Assembly: GCF_040807025.1 (NCBI RefSeq)
Contig: NC_090951.1
Coordinates: 18,138,573-18,202,572 of the forward strand
Direction of reading: 5' to 3'
DNA: 64,000 nucleotides
From: Struthio camelus
Taxonomy: Eukaryota > Chordata > Aves > Struthioniformes > Struthionidae
The stretch's first letter is position 1, and the number at the start of each line of letters is the position of its first letter. The notes beneath the pieces are model-generated. The model searched no databases. It worked only from the letters and a program-made list of their open reading frames with translations, and was not told the origin of the DNA. Of this stretch, positions 23,961 through 37,489 are shown one piece after another. A program made the position numbers and the translations under genes.

Positions 23961-25600
23961 TTTACGACCTGCCTAGTGGTGAATGAGAAAAGTGAGTATA
24001 GCAAGCTGGTATCCCCAAAGAGAACATACAGGGAACAGAAAACTTTGGGACACCTGCCTCACCGCAGTCCTTTTATGAACCTTTGATAGCTGTGACAATT
24101 CCCAGTCCTAACAAAAATAGAAAACATCACTAAATTCCTATGAAATAAACAGATTTCATATTCTAGTTCCCTTTCTTACCCAAATCTCAAAGATCTTGTC
24201 AGGCCCATTGGAAGAAATGAAAAACCTTACACAGCTAAATGATACTAGACTTAGCTAGAATGCCATCCTTTCTCAACATCCATAGTTAGATTGTCATCTG
24301 CTTTGATATTAAGGCTTGCATTATTTTTAAAACTGATCCCCGAAAAGATAGGCAGAGTGAGTCTGTGGAACCAGTTGCAGAGCCATGCCGGTGCACACCA
24401 ACTCCTCCACAGCAGGAGTGCTCATAAACACCTTTTACTCTTGGTTAATTTCCCGAGACTGGTTAAAACTCAGAAGAAACTTGCCTAACTCTAGTTGGAG
24501 ATTTGATTTGTTGCATCCAATTAAATGGTATATCATTGGTAAGATCATCACACACACCTTTTGTGCAGTCTCTTTATAAACCAGCACAGAACTAGACAGG
24601 ACAACACTCTTAATACTTCAGCTCACGCAGTTTGCAAAGTATATAAAGTACAGCCTCCATTTTAAGTCGCCAAAACATTCAGACTACAAGGATGAAACAA
24701 ATGAGGTGGCGGGACCATTTTAGTGCATCTTAGTTTCCCTTGCGATCACCACAAACTGCTCTCTCGATTACTCCTTTACTCAGAACTAGTCTAAATAGCA
24801 CCTACGTTTCACAAAGGGCCTTCTGATGTGTTCCCAACTTCCTATCCAGAGCACTAGAGATGAGCGATTTCACCCCCACTCAAACTTTGTAGATTCAAAA
24901 GCCAGGCTTATACGTGAACACTTTTAAAGAGCAGAAAGATAAGAAAAATAAACTCCAGTGAGGAAATAGGAAGTAAAATGCATTAGAAAGCAAGTGGAAC
25001 CAAAACCAGGAAGAAACTATATGAAAAATAGATTAATGGGAGACTAAGTTCTTCTCCCTTGTGGCATTCCAGCTTTTATACAGAGATTATACTTACAGCT
25101 AAATGTCTTTCCTTAACTAGAACACCAGAGGAAAAAAAATGGACTCTGATTGCACAATACACAATAAAACAACTACACAAAGAAAAAGGGTGCATGAAAT
25201 TCACCTGATTTCAAAACTTGAAAAACAGTTTGAAAAGTTCACTAAAGTTGGTATAACAATAAATCATAATAATGCAGTGGAAGAAATTCCATTCTATACA
25301 GAAGAACAATTCATGTTTAGATTTATATTTAAATTAACCAGCATTGTAATACAAAGTTTCATTTACTCATAAATACAGCCTTATTTCAGTCTGTGCAAGT
25401 CTATCATGAAAAAAATATCTAGGTTTCATCAGTGGTGAAACAAACTTAGTTATGAATCTGTTTTAGACACATTTCACACACACACACTCTGCAGATTTAA
25501 AGTAAGCCTCCAGAAAAATAAAATCCCAATGGATATCTTCAGAAAAACTACCTAGTTTTACACAAGGATTCTTATAAGTCATTATGAGCTTCCATGAAGC
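23961..25600. other. AT-rich non-coding sequence
   Basis: Nothing recognised except a short CA run near 25477-25489. Small frames at 24.3-24.6 kb and 25.1-25.4 kb are considered chance. Confidence 0.5.
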
Positions 25601-25614
25601 TTTTTTTTTTTTTT
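25601..25614 (+). repeat. T14 homopolymer
   Basis: Fourteen thymines in AT-rich sequence. It may be the complement of a short poly(A) tail, but no element is recognised beside it. Confidence 0.9.
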
Positions 25615-26059
25615 AATTAAATAACAGAACAGAATGCTCTCCGTACCTCCTCTAGTAGGTGACAACACAGCACCAGCAAAACAATTGAATGAAATCATGT
25701 TTCCTTGATTGCTTCAGGCTTACTAGAAAATTAAGTGGAAAAATGAAGGCCAAAACATGTGGAAACAAAACGGTGTCTCTGTTCTGAAAAAATACTGTAG
25801 ATCATCAGAATAAAAAGTTAATGTAGGTTGCCTACAGTGTTCCTGCAAAGAGCTGAAGCCACTGCCAAAAACACAGTAAATGCAATTCAAGACAGCTGCA
25901 TGAAAGAATCTATTATTGGCCTGGGCACACTAGTACACAAAAGCAGAGAAATTACTATCACATAACCATGAAGAAATGAAAAAATTATTATTTTGGTCAG
26001 AAACAAGTAAAATTCTAATTTATTTAGAGAACATTGGCTGAGACTTTCAGTGGAGAGAA
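25615..26059. other. AT-rich non-coding sequence
   Basis: Nothing recognised in this stretch. Confidence 0.5.
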
Positions 26060-26118
26060 AAGGAGCTAGATGCCCAATTCCCCCTGAATTTTAATAGCAT
26101 TTAAGTTCCTTTGAGAAG
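26060..26118 (+). repeat. Ancient amniote repeat (AGGAGCTAGATGCCCAATT... type)
   Basis: AGGAGCTAGATGCCCAATTC, then TGAATTTTAATAGCATTTAAG, then TTCCTTTGAGAA matches in order the well-known old sauropsid palindromic repeat 'aggagttaggcacccaactccc-attgaatttcaatgggatttaggcacctaagtccctttgagaa'. The left and right halves are imperfect inverted repeats of each other around an ATT-rich centre. Confidence 0.65.
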
Positions 26119-26165
26119 CCAAGCCAACACTTTCAATTAAATTATTTTGCATAATAATTTCATGG

Positions 26166-26225
26166 TTTGATCCTGATATGCACTGAGACAATTCCCATTG
26201 TGCTCAGTGAAAGTTTTGGGTAACC
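26166..26225 (+). repeat. Ancient amniote repeat (TTTGATCCTG...CCCATTG type)
   Basis: TTTGATCCTG, GCACTGAGACAATTCCCATTG, CTCAGTGAAAGTTTTGGGT matches the common old element 'tttgatcctgcaaagcactgagcaactcccattgacttcagtggaagttttgggtgctcagc'. It lies about 50 bases after the previous entry. The two may be pieces of one larger element or two independent insertions. Confidence 0.65.
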
Positions 26226-27964
26226 GGCATCTTCCAGCACCTTACTGAGAAAACCTAGGCTATAAAATTTCTCAGTTATCTACACTATGCATTACCAAAA
26301 AAAGCCAAACACCTTAAATGGCAATTGGACTGATTATGTAACCAGATCAAAAAAACAAAAACCACACACTACGCATACCACACAACCAACAATGGAAACA
26401 TTTCCCCAGGTGAACTTTTCAACTATCAGCTGCCAAGAATAAACTTTCCCAGGCAGTCTAAGACACCCACACAAACTGAGATAAGTTTTTGTTCTTCCAA
26501 AAATCTACACCTCCCATCACAAATCATTAAACAAATCTATTATGACATCTACAACTGTACATTGTGACACTATCAAATAATACACAAGTCAAAAATTAAC
26601 AGTTATCAACTATTCATCTAATATGTAAAGAGACTTCAAAAAATCCTATAACATCCTGTGTCATATATTGACATCTGAAAATATACGAAATTGGCCATCT
26701 ACTGTGAAAAATTTGGTTAGAAGAATTGAGTTATGATCAAGTATCTTTTCAAAGGTAGAATAGATAATGAGCTACCATTCAGTTTGGAAAACTTTGGGGC
26801 TGAAAACCTGTGGGGGACTTACGAGTTGGCTGGGGCCTCTAGCAATGAAAAGAGGCTTGATGTTATGCTTTGCGCACATTCATTTTCAGTGCTAAGCATA
26901 TGTTATAATGTTAAGCATGTGTCTAAACTTTGCTGTATCTGAGTCTGCAATCTATATATTGCATTTGGATATGAAAGCAGTAGGACAATAATTCTGTCTA
27001 TAGCATAATAGAATTAGAGCATGCTCAAACTACACAGAAGTAGCACGTTTATTTACCTCCCCAGAAAAACTAAAAATGGTACAGAGGCATTTTATTTTCA
27101 CATGCACTAGAATTCTAGGATTTAAAGGGAATTGACGGTTACATACCACAGAAGTAAGATACAATTAAGGGATGTAAAACTACCACCTGCCACTCCATCT
27201 AGTTGTTGTTAACTCAACCATGATATTATTACAGTTGTGATACAATAATCCTGAAAAAACAGTATTGCTGCTGGGCTGCCTAACATGAGCACTGCCTGAA
27301 TTTAAACAGTTTTTAAAGCACGTGGGTATAGACAGTGACATTATGTTTTATATAGCTTTCTTAATTATCTACTCTGTCTAATAAACAATTCAAGCTCTCA
27401 AATGAAACTCCCTGCAATTCCCTCCCATCCTGCTGGATGCTGGAGTAACCTCAGACTCCTAGGTGAGATCAGCAGAAGCTGGGCTTGCAAGGCATGCCAC
27501 TGGAAGCTCTTGGCACTTTGCAGATTCACTCGTAGCCATTTCTGCAGTGCTAGAATTATTTATTTATTTTCAAACCACAGCCATCTCAGAGGAGGTGTAA
27601 ATAGCTACAGAAGAAAGCCTTCCCTATAATCTTTTGGATTTCTAAATTCGGTAAAAAAGTAGCTGTTTTCATTAGTCATTTCCATTTAGCATGGCGTCTC
27701 ATATAGAAACACTAGATTTCCAGAGGGAATACCAATATAATGGCCAAGCCAGATACCAGAACATGATAGTTGAAATAAAAATCAATACTGAGGCACGCAA
27801 ATCCTGAAGCACACCAAAAATGAAATTGTTTTCCACTGTTAAGTATAATTTAAAAACCTACCATATTCGATACATTTGATATTGATTATTTTAGCAGTAT
27901 TTCTAAAGGCTAATGGATACGGTATGTACCAGCTTCAACGTACTGGAGTACAAAAACTGCTTCT
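26226..27964. other. AT-rich non-coding sequence
   Basis: No gene is recognised. A moderately GC-richer patch at about 27400-27560 is unclassified, and an open frame there (27402-27629) has no motif. Confidence 0.5.
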
Positions 27965-27978
27965 GTTGTCCTAGCAAC
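27965..27978. promoter_or_regulatory. RFX X-box-like inverted repeat
   Basis: GTTGTCCTAGCAAC agrees with the RFX-type X-box pattern GTnnYY(2N)RRnAAC on both half-sites; the flanks extend the dyad to CTGTTG...CAACAG. RFX factors control ciliary and some neuronal genes. A single site far from any visible promoter is weak evidence of function. Confidence 0.25.
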
Positions 27979-30900
27979 AGCTAGGAAAAAGTGATCTCAC
28001 AAATCAAATTCAATAGAAATGTAGTGCTTTACTGAAATAGACAACTAAATGATTTTAGAATATGCCAGCTTAAAAAACACACTTTATGAACTTGAATCGG
28101 TCCTTTCCAAATTTGACAAGAATTAAGATCATTCTAGGGAGCAAAGGATGGCAAGTATGAACACACATTTTGGGGAAGAATAAAAGAGTAATTTATCAGA
28201 CTGGAAAATTTTGCTTACATATTTGATTTTTGCTGTGGGCACAGTTCCCTTTGGTTACCATTGCTTACTGGGTGGAGAATTTCCATCTCCTCCTGCAAGT
28301 GACTGAGCAGAAAGTCAAAGCCTGGAAGGCACTTTTACTGGCACTGCAGTCTCAAGCACGCACCTTGAGGGATAAAGGGGAGGGCTGGATCTATACGCCG
28401 TTTAGTACAGCGGGGTAGAGCGAAGTGCGTTCTTTCTTAGAGAAGCTACCTCTCTTTGATGTATAGGAAAGGAACAAGAGGATGTTATTCTACACACACA
28501 CTGTTTCATGAGGCTCTGAACATCCCACTGACCTCCATCACTTGTTGCCTAACTGCAGAATCACATTTGTTGCCTTGTTCCAGATCCTACTGCAATTAAT
28601 GAACTAAGACTTTCCATTTATATTAATGTGCCTGATGCTCTGTTTTTTATGAGTATGCCCAACAGGAAACCTAAGGAACAGAGAGAATGAATAGATAAAC
28701 CAATTTCAAGATTCATAGGAAACTGGAATGAACCAGGAACAAAAATAAATCATGATAGGTTTCAAAGAAAATAGGAGGAATAGGTTTGTCAGATTTATGG
28801 TAAGCTGTACTTCCATGCAGTCTCATAAACATTTATGTTGGATTGTATCTGAGATGATTAGATCAAATGTCTATAAACTGAAAGTGATGACATAGAATTA
28901 ACACTTCCGAAAAAGATTTACTGCTCATTGGTCAGCCAAAGCAGGAAAAGTTCATAGGAAATGATACTTGAATATCCAGTGGGCTCAAAGTAAAAGCAGA
29001 TATGGAAAAAGTGACTAGTATTTGAGCTATTTTTTTAAAATTGACAACCATTTACACTACCACAAATAATGCCTGTATATACAACTGTAAGAGGGAAATT
29101 AGCACAAAGTTTAAAATATATTTTACAAGACAAAATTGTTAAACTCTTTCATATAATTGCAAAAAATCCCCATACCCAAACAAACATAAATAGGGCTTTT
29201 TAATAGAGTTAAAAGACCATTTGGCAAGTCATAAAAATTAGAAGAGTCTGAAATAGATTAATTCCCAGTACAGTCTCATGTAATTAAATAAGACAACCAG
29301 GTATCAAGTTAAAGGAAAAAGTATACTATATACACATTTTTATCCATCATTGTATGGGAATATTGAAAACCTTGGAGGATGCTGGGATCAGGAAACAAAT
29401 AAGTCTTTCCAGAATATTGGAACAGCCAATTATTATCAATAGTACGTGTTCTGCTTCCTGGAAAAGAAACCAGTCAAAGGTAGTCATCCTTTAGACAGTT
29501 GCCAGCAGAGGGAGACTTTTCAGGTGTTGACTTTTGCCCTAACTTTGCCCCACTGAAATGGATAGGTTTGGGGACTCTTACTTTATTAACCAACGGTGAA
29601 TGCTTCTGAAACCCTAATATTAAAATGCCTTTATTCATTGCTGGTATTGTTTGTTACTGCTATAGGTATTACTATTATATTTGGCACACCCACTTAGAGT
29701 AAGCCATCTATGTTGTAAATTTGCTCTATTCTCTTTTTGTATTGCCAGCAATCTCTGTGGCAATGTGCATTACCACAGATATTGTCTGACTTTATTTCAA
29801 AAAGTAAAAACACAAGTAAATGGGCAGCCATGTAATCACTAGTAGAAAATTGGTTTAAGAAATTTGTTGTGATAGCAAAAAAAGTGTTTTTATTAGAATG
29901 CTTTTGAAGTCTGTTTTCTTAAGCATTGAATTAAACATTGAAACTAAGTTGAACATGCAATGTCCATGTGCAGTTTCTCTAACTGTGCTGCATCCTCAAT
30001 GAGACCAGGGCAAAAAGTACAGAATATAAATTGTCAAGGCACATTTGAAACAAGAAGGACATAGCTAGTGAGATAATAAAATAGCAATGTTGTACTTATT
30101 TCAATGTCACTAGAATGATCCACTATCTATGAATTCTCACAGATGCAAAAAAATTCAGTGTTAAATATTTTAGTGCTACAACTGTAAGACTTAGGGAGAG
30201 GCAATGGAAAATAATGCAAAAAAATTTCTTTTGCTCACAGACAGTAGTAGTCAGCTGACATAACTCATATCACTGCAGATAACCATGCCTGTGCAATGCA
30301 GAATACTTTTATCAAGCAAAAAAAAAAAAATCAGTCTCAGCCTGATCTGAGTCATGTCACCTCTGGGACTGCTCACCTGAACCAAGCTTTATTTTGTTGT
30401 TCATCCCAGATTCAGCTTCATGTTAACGTGGTAAAGACAAAGGCTGATAAAATGTTGAAATTTGCTTTTGAAAGACAAACGCTGTTATTTCACTAAGCAA
30501 TAGTATATTTGGTGACTCACAGCTATACATTATGGATGTCACTTTGGAATGGATGTCACTGGAATACAGTAAATTGTGCTAAAGGATTACACTGGCTAAT
30601 GGCTTGTTTGCATAGCAAAGATGTATGAAAGAAGTTGAAGTATACTATATTCTGCACTAAGACTGACTTCTCATTTGTGAGCATTTCTCTTCAACATGAA
30701 AGGGCTGCATTCTCATTTAGCTAATAATGGTTTAGAGGTGGTTTAAGCTAAAAAAATAAATATCCACATGAGGGAGATATACTGTTAAAATATAGCTGCT
30801 TAGCATTGCCAATACTACTATTATACTAGTACAATAAAAAAAAAAATCAGTAACAGACAAGCCTGCAGTTCCACTGGACCACATACTACAGCTGAATGTG

Positions 30901-31152
30901 TTCCTTTAGATTTGTCAGACAGTAGCAGGTAGCTCTGCAGAGAGTATGCCACAGCGAGTTCAAAGGAGTAATTTCTGACACCAAGACTTTACTGGCTCAC
31001 CCTTGAAAAGAGCTGGACTAAATTTCTGTAGACTTCCTCACTCTCACACATTGTCTTTGTTTTTTACTGGTGACAACTAAGTATTAGACGTGAACAGAGG
31101 AGACTGCAACATTCAGAACTTCCCATTTCAGCACATTTACCCAGAAAGGAAT
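27979..31152. other. AT-rich non-coding sequence
   Basis: No supported feature beyond A-runs at 30318-30330 (13) and 30836-30846 (11) and a near-duplicate GGATGTCACTnnGGA pair at 30533-30562. The 62-codon frame at 28230-28418 is unrecognised. The stretch 29500-29580 contains CCCCACTGAAATGGATAGG, which could be a worn piece of the amniote 'ttcaatggg' repeat family. Confidence 0.45.
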
Positions 31153-31165
31153 GGGGGGGGGGGGG
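31153..31165 (+). repeat. G13 homopolymer
   Basis: Thirteen guanines, flanked by a purine-rich stretch that continues as AGGAAGTGAGAG. The run is a candidate for G-quadruplex formation and for sequencing-length error. Confidence 0.9.
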
Positions 31166-31658
31166 AGGAAGTGAGAGCTTTAAAGAAAAAAGGAAACAGA
31201 TGGCAATTTAAAAAGCTTTAAAAATAGAAGACTTGCTGCAGGGATGAACTCAAAGACAACTTATTCAAAGTCCTCTTTTCTCCACGCAGATAGCAAGGGT
31301 CTTGGGAACTCCAAGAGAAGCAGAGGTAAATCCATCCCCATTTAGCCCACAGAGTACCACTGCAGCCTAACCCACCTTTTCAAGGGGAAAAAAAGAAATG
31401 ATGTGCCCATCCCCTTATGGAGCAGCCAAGCCTTGCGTTGCCTTGGTATCTCTGCTGTATTGCTTCATAAATCAGTTAGTTGCCCACAGGTAGGCAAAGT
31501 GTAAAAAAGAGGCAACTGTTCAGCAGCACTAGCCCGTATGCATTTAAAAATGAAAGGCGGGACTATGCTCTGTGCATTAACTGTAAAGGAACAAAACAAG
31601 TCTCATTTCCTCCCTCGATTCCCTTCTGTGGGAGCCCTTCCCACAACCCCAAATCCTT
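31166..31658. other. Non-coding sequence, nothing recognised
   Basis: Two overlapping plus-strand frames (31480-31744) and a minus-strand frame overlap the repeat that follows. None is supported as a gene. Confidence 0.45.
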
Positions 31659-31735
31659 GGGGTCCTGATCTAGCGCCTGTCAAAGTCAATGGAAAGATTC
31701 CCATTGACCTCAGCTGTCTATACCTTAAGTCCCTA
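31659..31735 (+). repeat. Ancient amniote palindromic repeat (TCAATGGAAAGATTCCCATTGA core)
   Basis: GGTCCTGATCTAGCGCCTGTCAAAG is followed by TCAATGGAAAGATTCCCATTGA and CCTCAGCTG. This is the old element whose copies read 'cctgatccaaagcccattgaagtcaatggaaagactcccattgacttcagtgggctttggatcagg'. The centre is an imperfect inverted repeat. Best preserved of the copies in the window. Confidence 0.75.
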
Positions 31736-34700
31736 AGGCAATAGACATATTCCCTGCCTAACATTAGGAGACATTTAAACAGTTGATGGGTTACCAGAGG
31801 AAAGTCAGTACAACACAATATGTATTTTTATAGCAGCTTTTATGAAAGGCATCTCAAGACACTGAGCAGTAAAATCAGACAGTTAAAATAATTATGGAGC
31901 TCATTTAAACCAATTAGAACACTTCAGTGAATAGAAAGGTCATCGGTCTCTCTTTAAACATACCAAAGGAGAGCATAAATCTAATGTTGCAAGTCAGAAG
32001 ATCTGGGAAGTTTGAGGTAACTTCCTTCTTTGCATCGAGCATACATAGCACAAAGGTCTAATTCAGACTGGGCCCCCCGCACTTGTGAAATCCTTTGTTT
32101 CTGGGTATCAACTGCCACAGAGATCAGGGGAATAAAGAAGGAAAAAATGTATGTTTTGTTCGTGTTAGTTTAAATCTAGTTGCCTCCTTAGTATAGTTTA
32201 GGTATAGTGTTACATCAGCTGAAGTTAACTTTTTTTGGCCTACTTCACTAAGGAGCTTCGCTGAACTCAAAGTAATTGGCTTTACTCTCTACAGGTTAGG
32301 GAAAAATCCAATTGCCCACTGACAGTGTCACTTTCAGGCTCAAGTTATTTATTATCTAGTAAAGATTTTCTTAGTTAGAAAGGAAAAAAAAATCAGGAAA
32401 GACATTAAATTGACACCCCATCCATGTCAAACCTAGCAAAAAAAAAGAAACAGCTGCTGTTGGTTTGGTCTGGCATAGTCTCTGCCACTGGCAGCTGCTG
32501 GACCTGCTGTTCTGCTCTGCTCAGCAAAAACAGGATACTAATATAATAGAACATAAATAAGTTCACAGCAGTGAAATGATCAGCCCCACTGGAACACTCA
32601 AATCTGCTCCAGGCACACACAGTATAAAAGCAAGCATGAAAAAGCAGCAGAATTTGGAAAGGTGCGTAAGGAGAAAGATAAAAAGTATTTAGTGCATCAA
32701 AAGAACCTGCACCCATGACTTGTATTATTACACACCGTAAAGAGATTATGTTACAACTGGTAGAGTTATAAGTTTTGTCACCCCCAAAATGCCTGTTATT
32801 CATTCTACATGACTCAAGCAATCTGGGACAGCCTGGCAGTATCAGCCAAACAGAGAATAGAATTTATTCCTTTCATAGTTCTTAGACTAAAACAAATTTC
32901 TGATTCAGCCATGATTTGAAAATGAACTGTTCCTTGCTTTAGCAAGGAAGTCCACCACAGACGAAGGAGAGCTCTTGCTAAACTACTGTTCATTCTCAGG
33001 AAGAAAGTCCTAATTGTGCTAAAAAAGAACAATGTTGAAACACCAAGGTTTACGGGTTGTGTAAATAAGTAAAGTAACAGAAAATATAGTATTTCAACTT
33101 TGTATTACATGATCCATGATTCACTCAGTTGTATTTTTTTTTTTTAAAGAATCATCTATGCTTCCCTAGAACACAGATAACAAGTTACTAATCCTGCTAA
33201 CAGAACGCCCAACGCCATGACAGATGTAGAGGCAGTAGCTGCTTTTTAAAATAAACCAGTTTACACCATGTTTCATATTGGCTTGAACCAGCAGATCCTG
33301 TTTTTTTCCATCAGATACCTGCACTTTGAGACCGTTTATAAGTCCTAATACTGTCCTTTCTCATACAAAGAACTTCAGTTGTACAGTCACCAATTTTCAT
33401 CCAGAACATAGCTGAGAATCTCTAGAATGCCATCTCTGCCTGTTTGTATATAATCAAACAATATGCTTCCTACAGAGAAGGATAAAAGATGATTTCCTCC
33501 TTAGGAGTATGTGCACACATATGGTGCGTGTTAGAGACAGACCGAATGCAGAAAATTATCACAACAAGCATAATGCCACAATGTAACATGCTGTTGATCA
33601 AGGAAATTCAAATGCCAAAACAGGAATAAAAGTTATGGTTCCAAATGTAATGGGGCAATATAAATTAGGACATATTAATGAATACGGACATGTATAGCAT
33701 GCTTTTCAAATAATCAGATCTTTTCCACTAACATTGTATTCCTGCATACTTCCTGTACAACAGGAAGTAAAGATCCCCAGATCAGCTCCACAGGAACCAC
33801 ATAGACTATAGAAACGAGCATAGAAGATGAGAAAATGGTATTTTCGGCAATGAAATTCTGGTAGCACTCAGTGCTTAACTGTTTACAGAATTTGAAATTT
33901 CGCATAAACAAAAATAAATAATTATGTCAACTAGTCATGTTCAAACTGGTCAGTAATAACGTATACTGAAGAGACATCCATTAGAGCATAGGCGATCAAA
34001 ATACAATATATTGCTGTGTCATTGACAAACAAACCAGTGAAATGATAAAGAAGAGAAGTAAACAATGCTATGCCCATGTTAAAAGGCAGTATTATTAAGA
34101 AAGAAAAGGAAGATTAGAGGTGTCAAGAAAAGGCTATAAAATTGCCTACGTTAGCATAGAACTTTATAAAGTTTAACTTAGTAGATACAGAACTGCTTCT
34201 GTCATTAATTTTTAGACTGATATAACTCCACTGTCTTCCGCAACATAGCTTGCTTTGATCAGATAAGATCAGAACAGTAAACGATCGTTTTTTACCACCT
34301 TTTACCTTTTTACGTAGCATAACTGACTTGCCTTTTGTATAGACGTTCCTGGTTTTGCGTCAGCTGACACAAGATAGAGATGGGTCCACTTGCAAGAGTT
34401 CTGGAACAGATGAATTTAAAAATGCTTTAACTTACCACCCATTCATCCTATATCATCCACTATTACCAACTGTGATCTCATCAGCACTGGACACCACTAA
34501 TATATCATGAAGGAGAAAATGGTGTGTGTATACACAGGTGTTGCAGGCTGTATTTTCTATCTAAGATAAATGGCAGGCTGATTTTAGGGGATTACTAGAA
34601 TTGTTGTAGATAGAGCTATTCTTGCAGAGGATTTCTGAGCGTTTAAGTGAAATCAGGGTCATCCAGGGGACCAGTGACAGAAACATAGCAAACGCTTTCT

Positions 34701-35051
34701 GGTACTCCTTCATCCTGCTGTTACTGCTGCAGCAAAAAGCCAAAAGCTTTGGAAACAAACATATAATCTACAAAGTTCAGCCGTAGTATGACACAACCAG
34801 CTCAAAAGGACAAAGGAAATTAATGCTGAATGTGTTTTAACTGTGAGGATACACAAAAGCCCACCCTGCCTGCAATTTTTTTTCTTTTTTGTAAAAGATA
34901 TTGATGAAGAAACTACAGGGAATAAAACCTTAAAACAAGCTTTAAATTATGATTTAACTTTTATGGTTGGTGGTTTCTTTAACAATATATTATCCAGACA
35001 TACAGCCCTTTCATGGATGTTCCAGGGCTTCACAAAGGAGAAAAATACTAT
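31736..35051. other. AT-rich non-coding sequence
   Basis: No gene. A minus-strand 138-codon frame (32405-32821) lacks a domain pattern and is rejected. At about 32225-32300 the text CACTAAGGAGCTTCGCTGAACTCAAAG then TTTACTCTCTACAGG weakly recalls another palindromic amniote repeat ('ggagttactctgaactcaatggagttactct'). T12 lies at 33134-33145. Confidence 0.45.
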
Positions 35052-35168
35052 TTTATGCTACAGATAAAGGAACAAAAGGAAAAAGGAGTTACTTTCCCAA
35101 GGAAAACGGCAAATCTAGAAGAAGAATCCAGGTATCCTAACTTTCCAGTTTTAAAACCATGTGTCCAG
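35052..35168 (+). repeat. MIR/CORE-SINE-like copy
   Basis: CTACAGATAAAGGAAC, a purine stretch, GTTACTTTCCCAAGG, GGCAAATCTAGAAGAAGAATCCAGG and TATCCTAACTTTCCAGTT follow the MIR order 'tacagatgaggaaactgaggcacagagaggttaagtgacttgcccaaggtcacacagcaaatctgtggaagagccaggaatagaacccaggtctcctgactcccagtcc'. Plus orientation. Two small chance frames overlap it. Confidence 0.7.
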
Positions 35169-37489
35169 TCCCATTCATTGTGGTCCCTCTCCGTGCCACA
35201 ACGAAGATGTGTTCCATAGTGAAGGCATCATTTAGGGAAAAAAAAGATTTTAATTGCAGCCTGGCTCATACGGCCACATTGAGGAATGGCTGTTTTCTGG
35301 GACATTTCAAACCCTACACCAAATCTTTATTACAGAATATGCTTTTTTCTTTTATCATTAACTAGTCACAATATGTGTGTTGTTCCTCCTACCCAGGCAA
35401 AGGAAAGTGGAAGAACACCAATTTCATCCTCTAACAGTACTCTGTTCATAGCATGAGAATGGGAGAGGCCAGTATTATACTATTACTAAAAGTAATTTGC
35501 AAATTACATCTCCAAGGAGGCAAAAAAGAATCACTCAGAGTTGCTCCTGGAACACATTCTAGCTCTGAGTAACTTTTTCCCATGGGAGCAATGAACAAAT
35601 CCCATCAGCCTCAGAGGAAGGCTTGGGCTTCAGTTAGTAATAAGATGTGCTTTTTACTTCAACAACAAACTCACTGTGCACCCTCTCCACATTTGCTTCT
35701 TGTGTTGCATATCAATGTTTAAAAAAGTGACTTTAAAAGCTGAAGAAAACATTGGTGATTATTGCCTCCGTTAAGAAAAACGGTAAAATATTGTTGACCT
35801 TTGGAGAAAGCACTAAAATGTCAAATTTTGCTCTTTTACTTTCTGTGCAAAATCTTTTCTACACAGCATTGTCCTTTCTTTGTAGTAATGCATTAAACTG
35901 TAATAGGCTCCCAATATACCCAGCTGCCACTGAACCACCACTGGAAAAAAATCCATAGAACAGATTTATTCTTTTCATTCCTCTTTATTAACTGGGCCCT
36001 ACAGCAGGGGAAAAAAGCAAACACTGATCTGTAGTTCCCTTGACTTCTGAGGTTACTCACATGCTCAAAGCTAGGCAGGTGTCTATACAGTCTGAAATAG
36101 CCCAGTTCCCCAATTCCTCCCAGCACCCTTCTCCGTACGCTCACAAACCTGCTATTGAGCTTGTCTAGAAAAACTCCAGCAAGGTGCATCTCCACTGAAG
36201 ACTACTGCATGCCTTAAAGTGGAAGCTGTTTCTCCACAACCAAGTCTTCTTGGGGAACCACTCTTTCCCCCTCTTGCCCAGTTGTTCTCCCAAGCCACTA
36301 CTTCTGTTATTTGGGTCACCTGTGGTCAATAAGGGGGGAAGGAACAAACAAACAAAAAACCTGCTTTAGCACTAAGTGCAAGAAAGATACAAACATTTAC
36401 ACATCACTCAAGGATAATATTCATCTTTAATCTGTAATTAACATATGTACAGTTGCCCTCAGGATCAAAATTTAAAGTAGAACCACCTTTAATTTCAGCT
36501 AGCCCTACAGAGATAAGTGGCTAAAAAGGGAAATACTACCCTCATTTTTACATTATACTTATTATTCAAACAACCATTTTTATTGTGCAGCTATATTAGG
36601 TTTTCTGACCTGTTATCCAGAACACAAAGAATTCTCTTTTCTGGGATGTACTGACAGTTAAACAAAACAATGATAAATGTTACTATTGTAGCAGAACTGA
36701 GGTCCATTTGCGATGAGCACAGTGACATATGTGTTTAGCTCTGCCCTCAAGATCTTAAGGTCAACAGAAAAAGGTTGCAGGATAAGCAGACACATCTGCT
36801 CATCAAGCAGAGGGCAAGAGGAGAAGGACAGCAGTAGACAGCTGTGGCTTTATAGGGTACAATTACTAGGGAGAACAGACAAGTGTCAGCAATCTCCGTT
36901 CCCCATCTCTCAGGTGGTAGCTTACAACATGCTCTAAAGTGAAAACAGGTCATGAGGAGGACTGTGCCTTGTTGAACAGATCAGCTCAGAAGTTACTAAA
37001 GAAGCAAGCACAAATGATCGAAACTGGCTCAGCAGCAGTGGCTAAGACCAAAGACAACACAGAAATTGCTAGAAATCTGGATAAAGGTGTCTGGAGGAGC
37101 TTCCCTGGCTGAAGGGCAGAACTGGCCTGGTGGGACAACATGAAGCTGCCTTTTGCATGATTTCTAAAAAGGTATGAGGAAGGACTAATAAGGCAATGGC
37201 TTCAATCATATTGATACAGAAAAAACACACAAATTACCCCTAACAGCCCCAAAGTTACCTTCTGGAGATGCATATACATTATACCTTTTTCATTCTTTCC
37301 TAATTCTTAAATACACTACAACAAGCACTAGCACTTTTGGAAGTAAAAGTCAGTCCTGACAAGTCTTATTCTTGATAAATTTAAGATCTCCCTTCCTAAA
37401 GGAAAATACTGTTGAGCAAAATACTCACTTGATTGGCTATACTAAATTTTCCTAGGGATTATTGTCATTATGTACAACTCATTCTTTCA
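35169..37489. other. Non-coding sequence, nothing recognised
   Basis: No gene. A short inverted repeat ACTCAGAG (35533-35540) / CTCTGAGT (35573-35580) could be another worn palindromic repeat. The 100-codon minus-strand frame at 35893-36195 is unrecognised and overlaps others. Confidence 0.45.

Noticed and set aside
32405..32821. 138-codon minus-strand frame
   Set aside because: Cysteine/phenylalanine-rich low-order translation with no family match. The length is within chance expectation.
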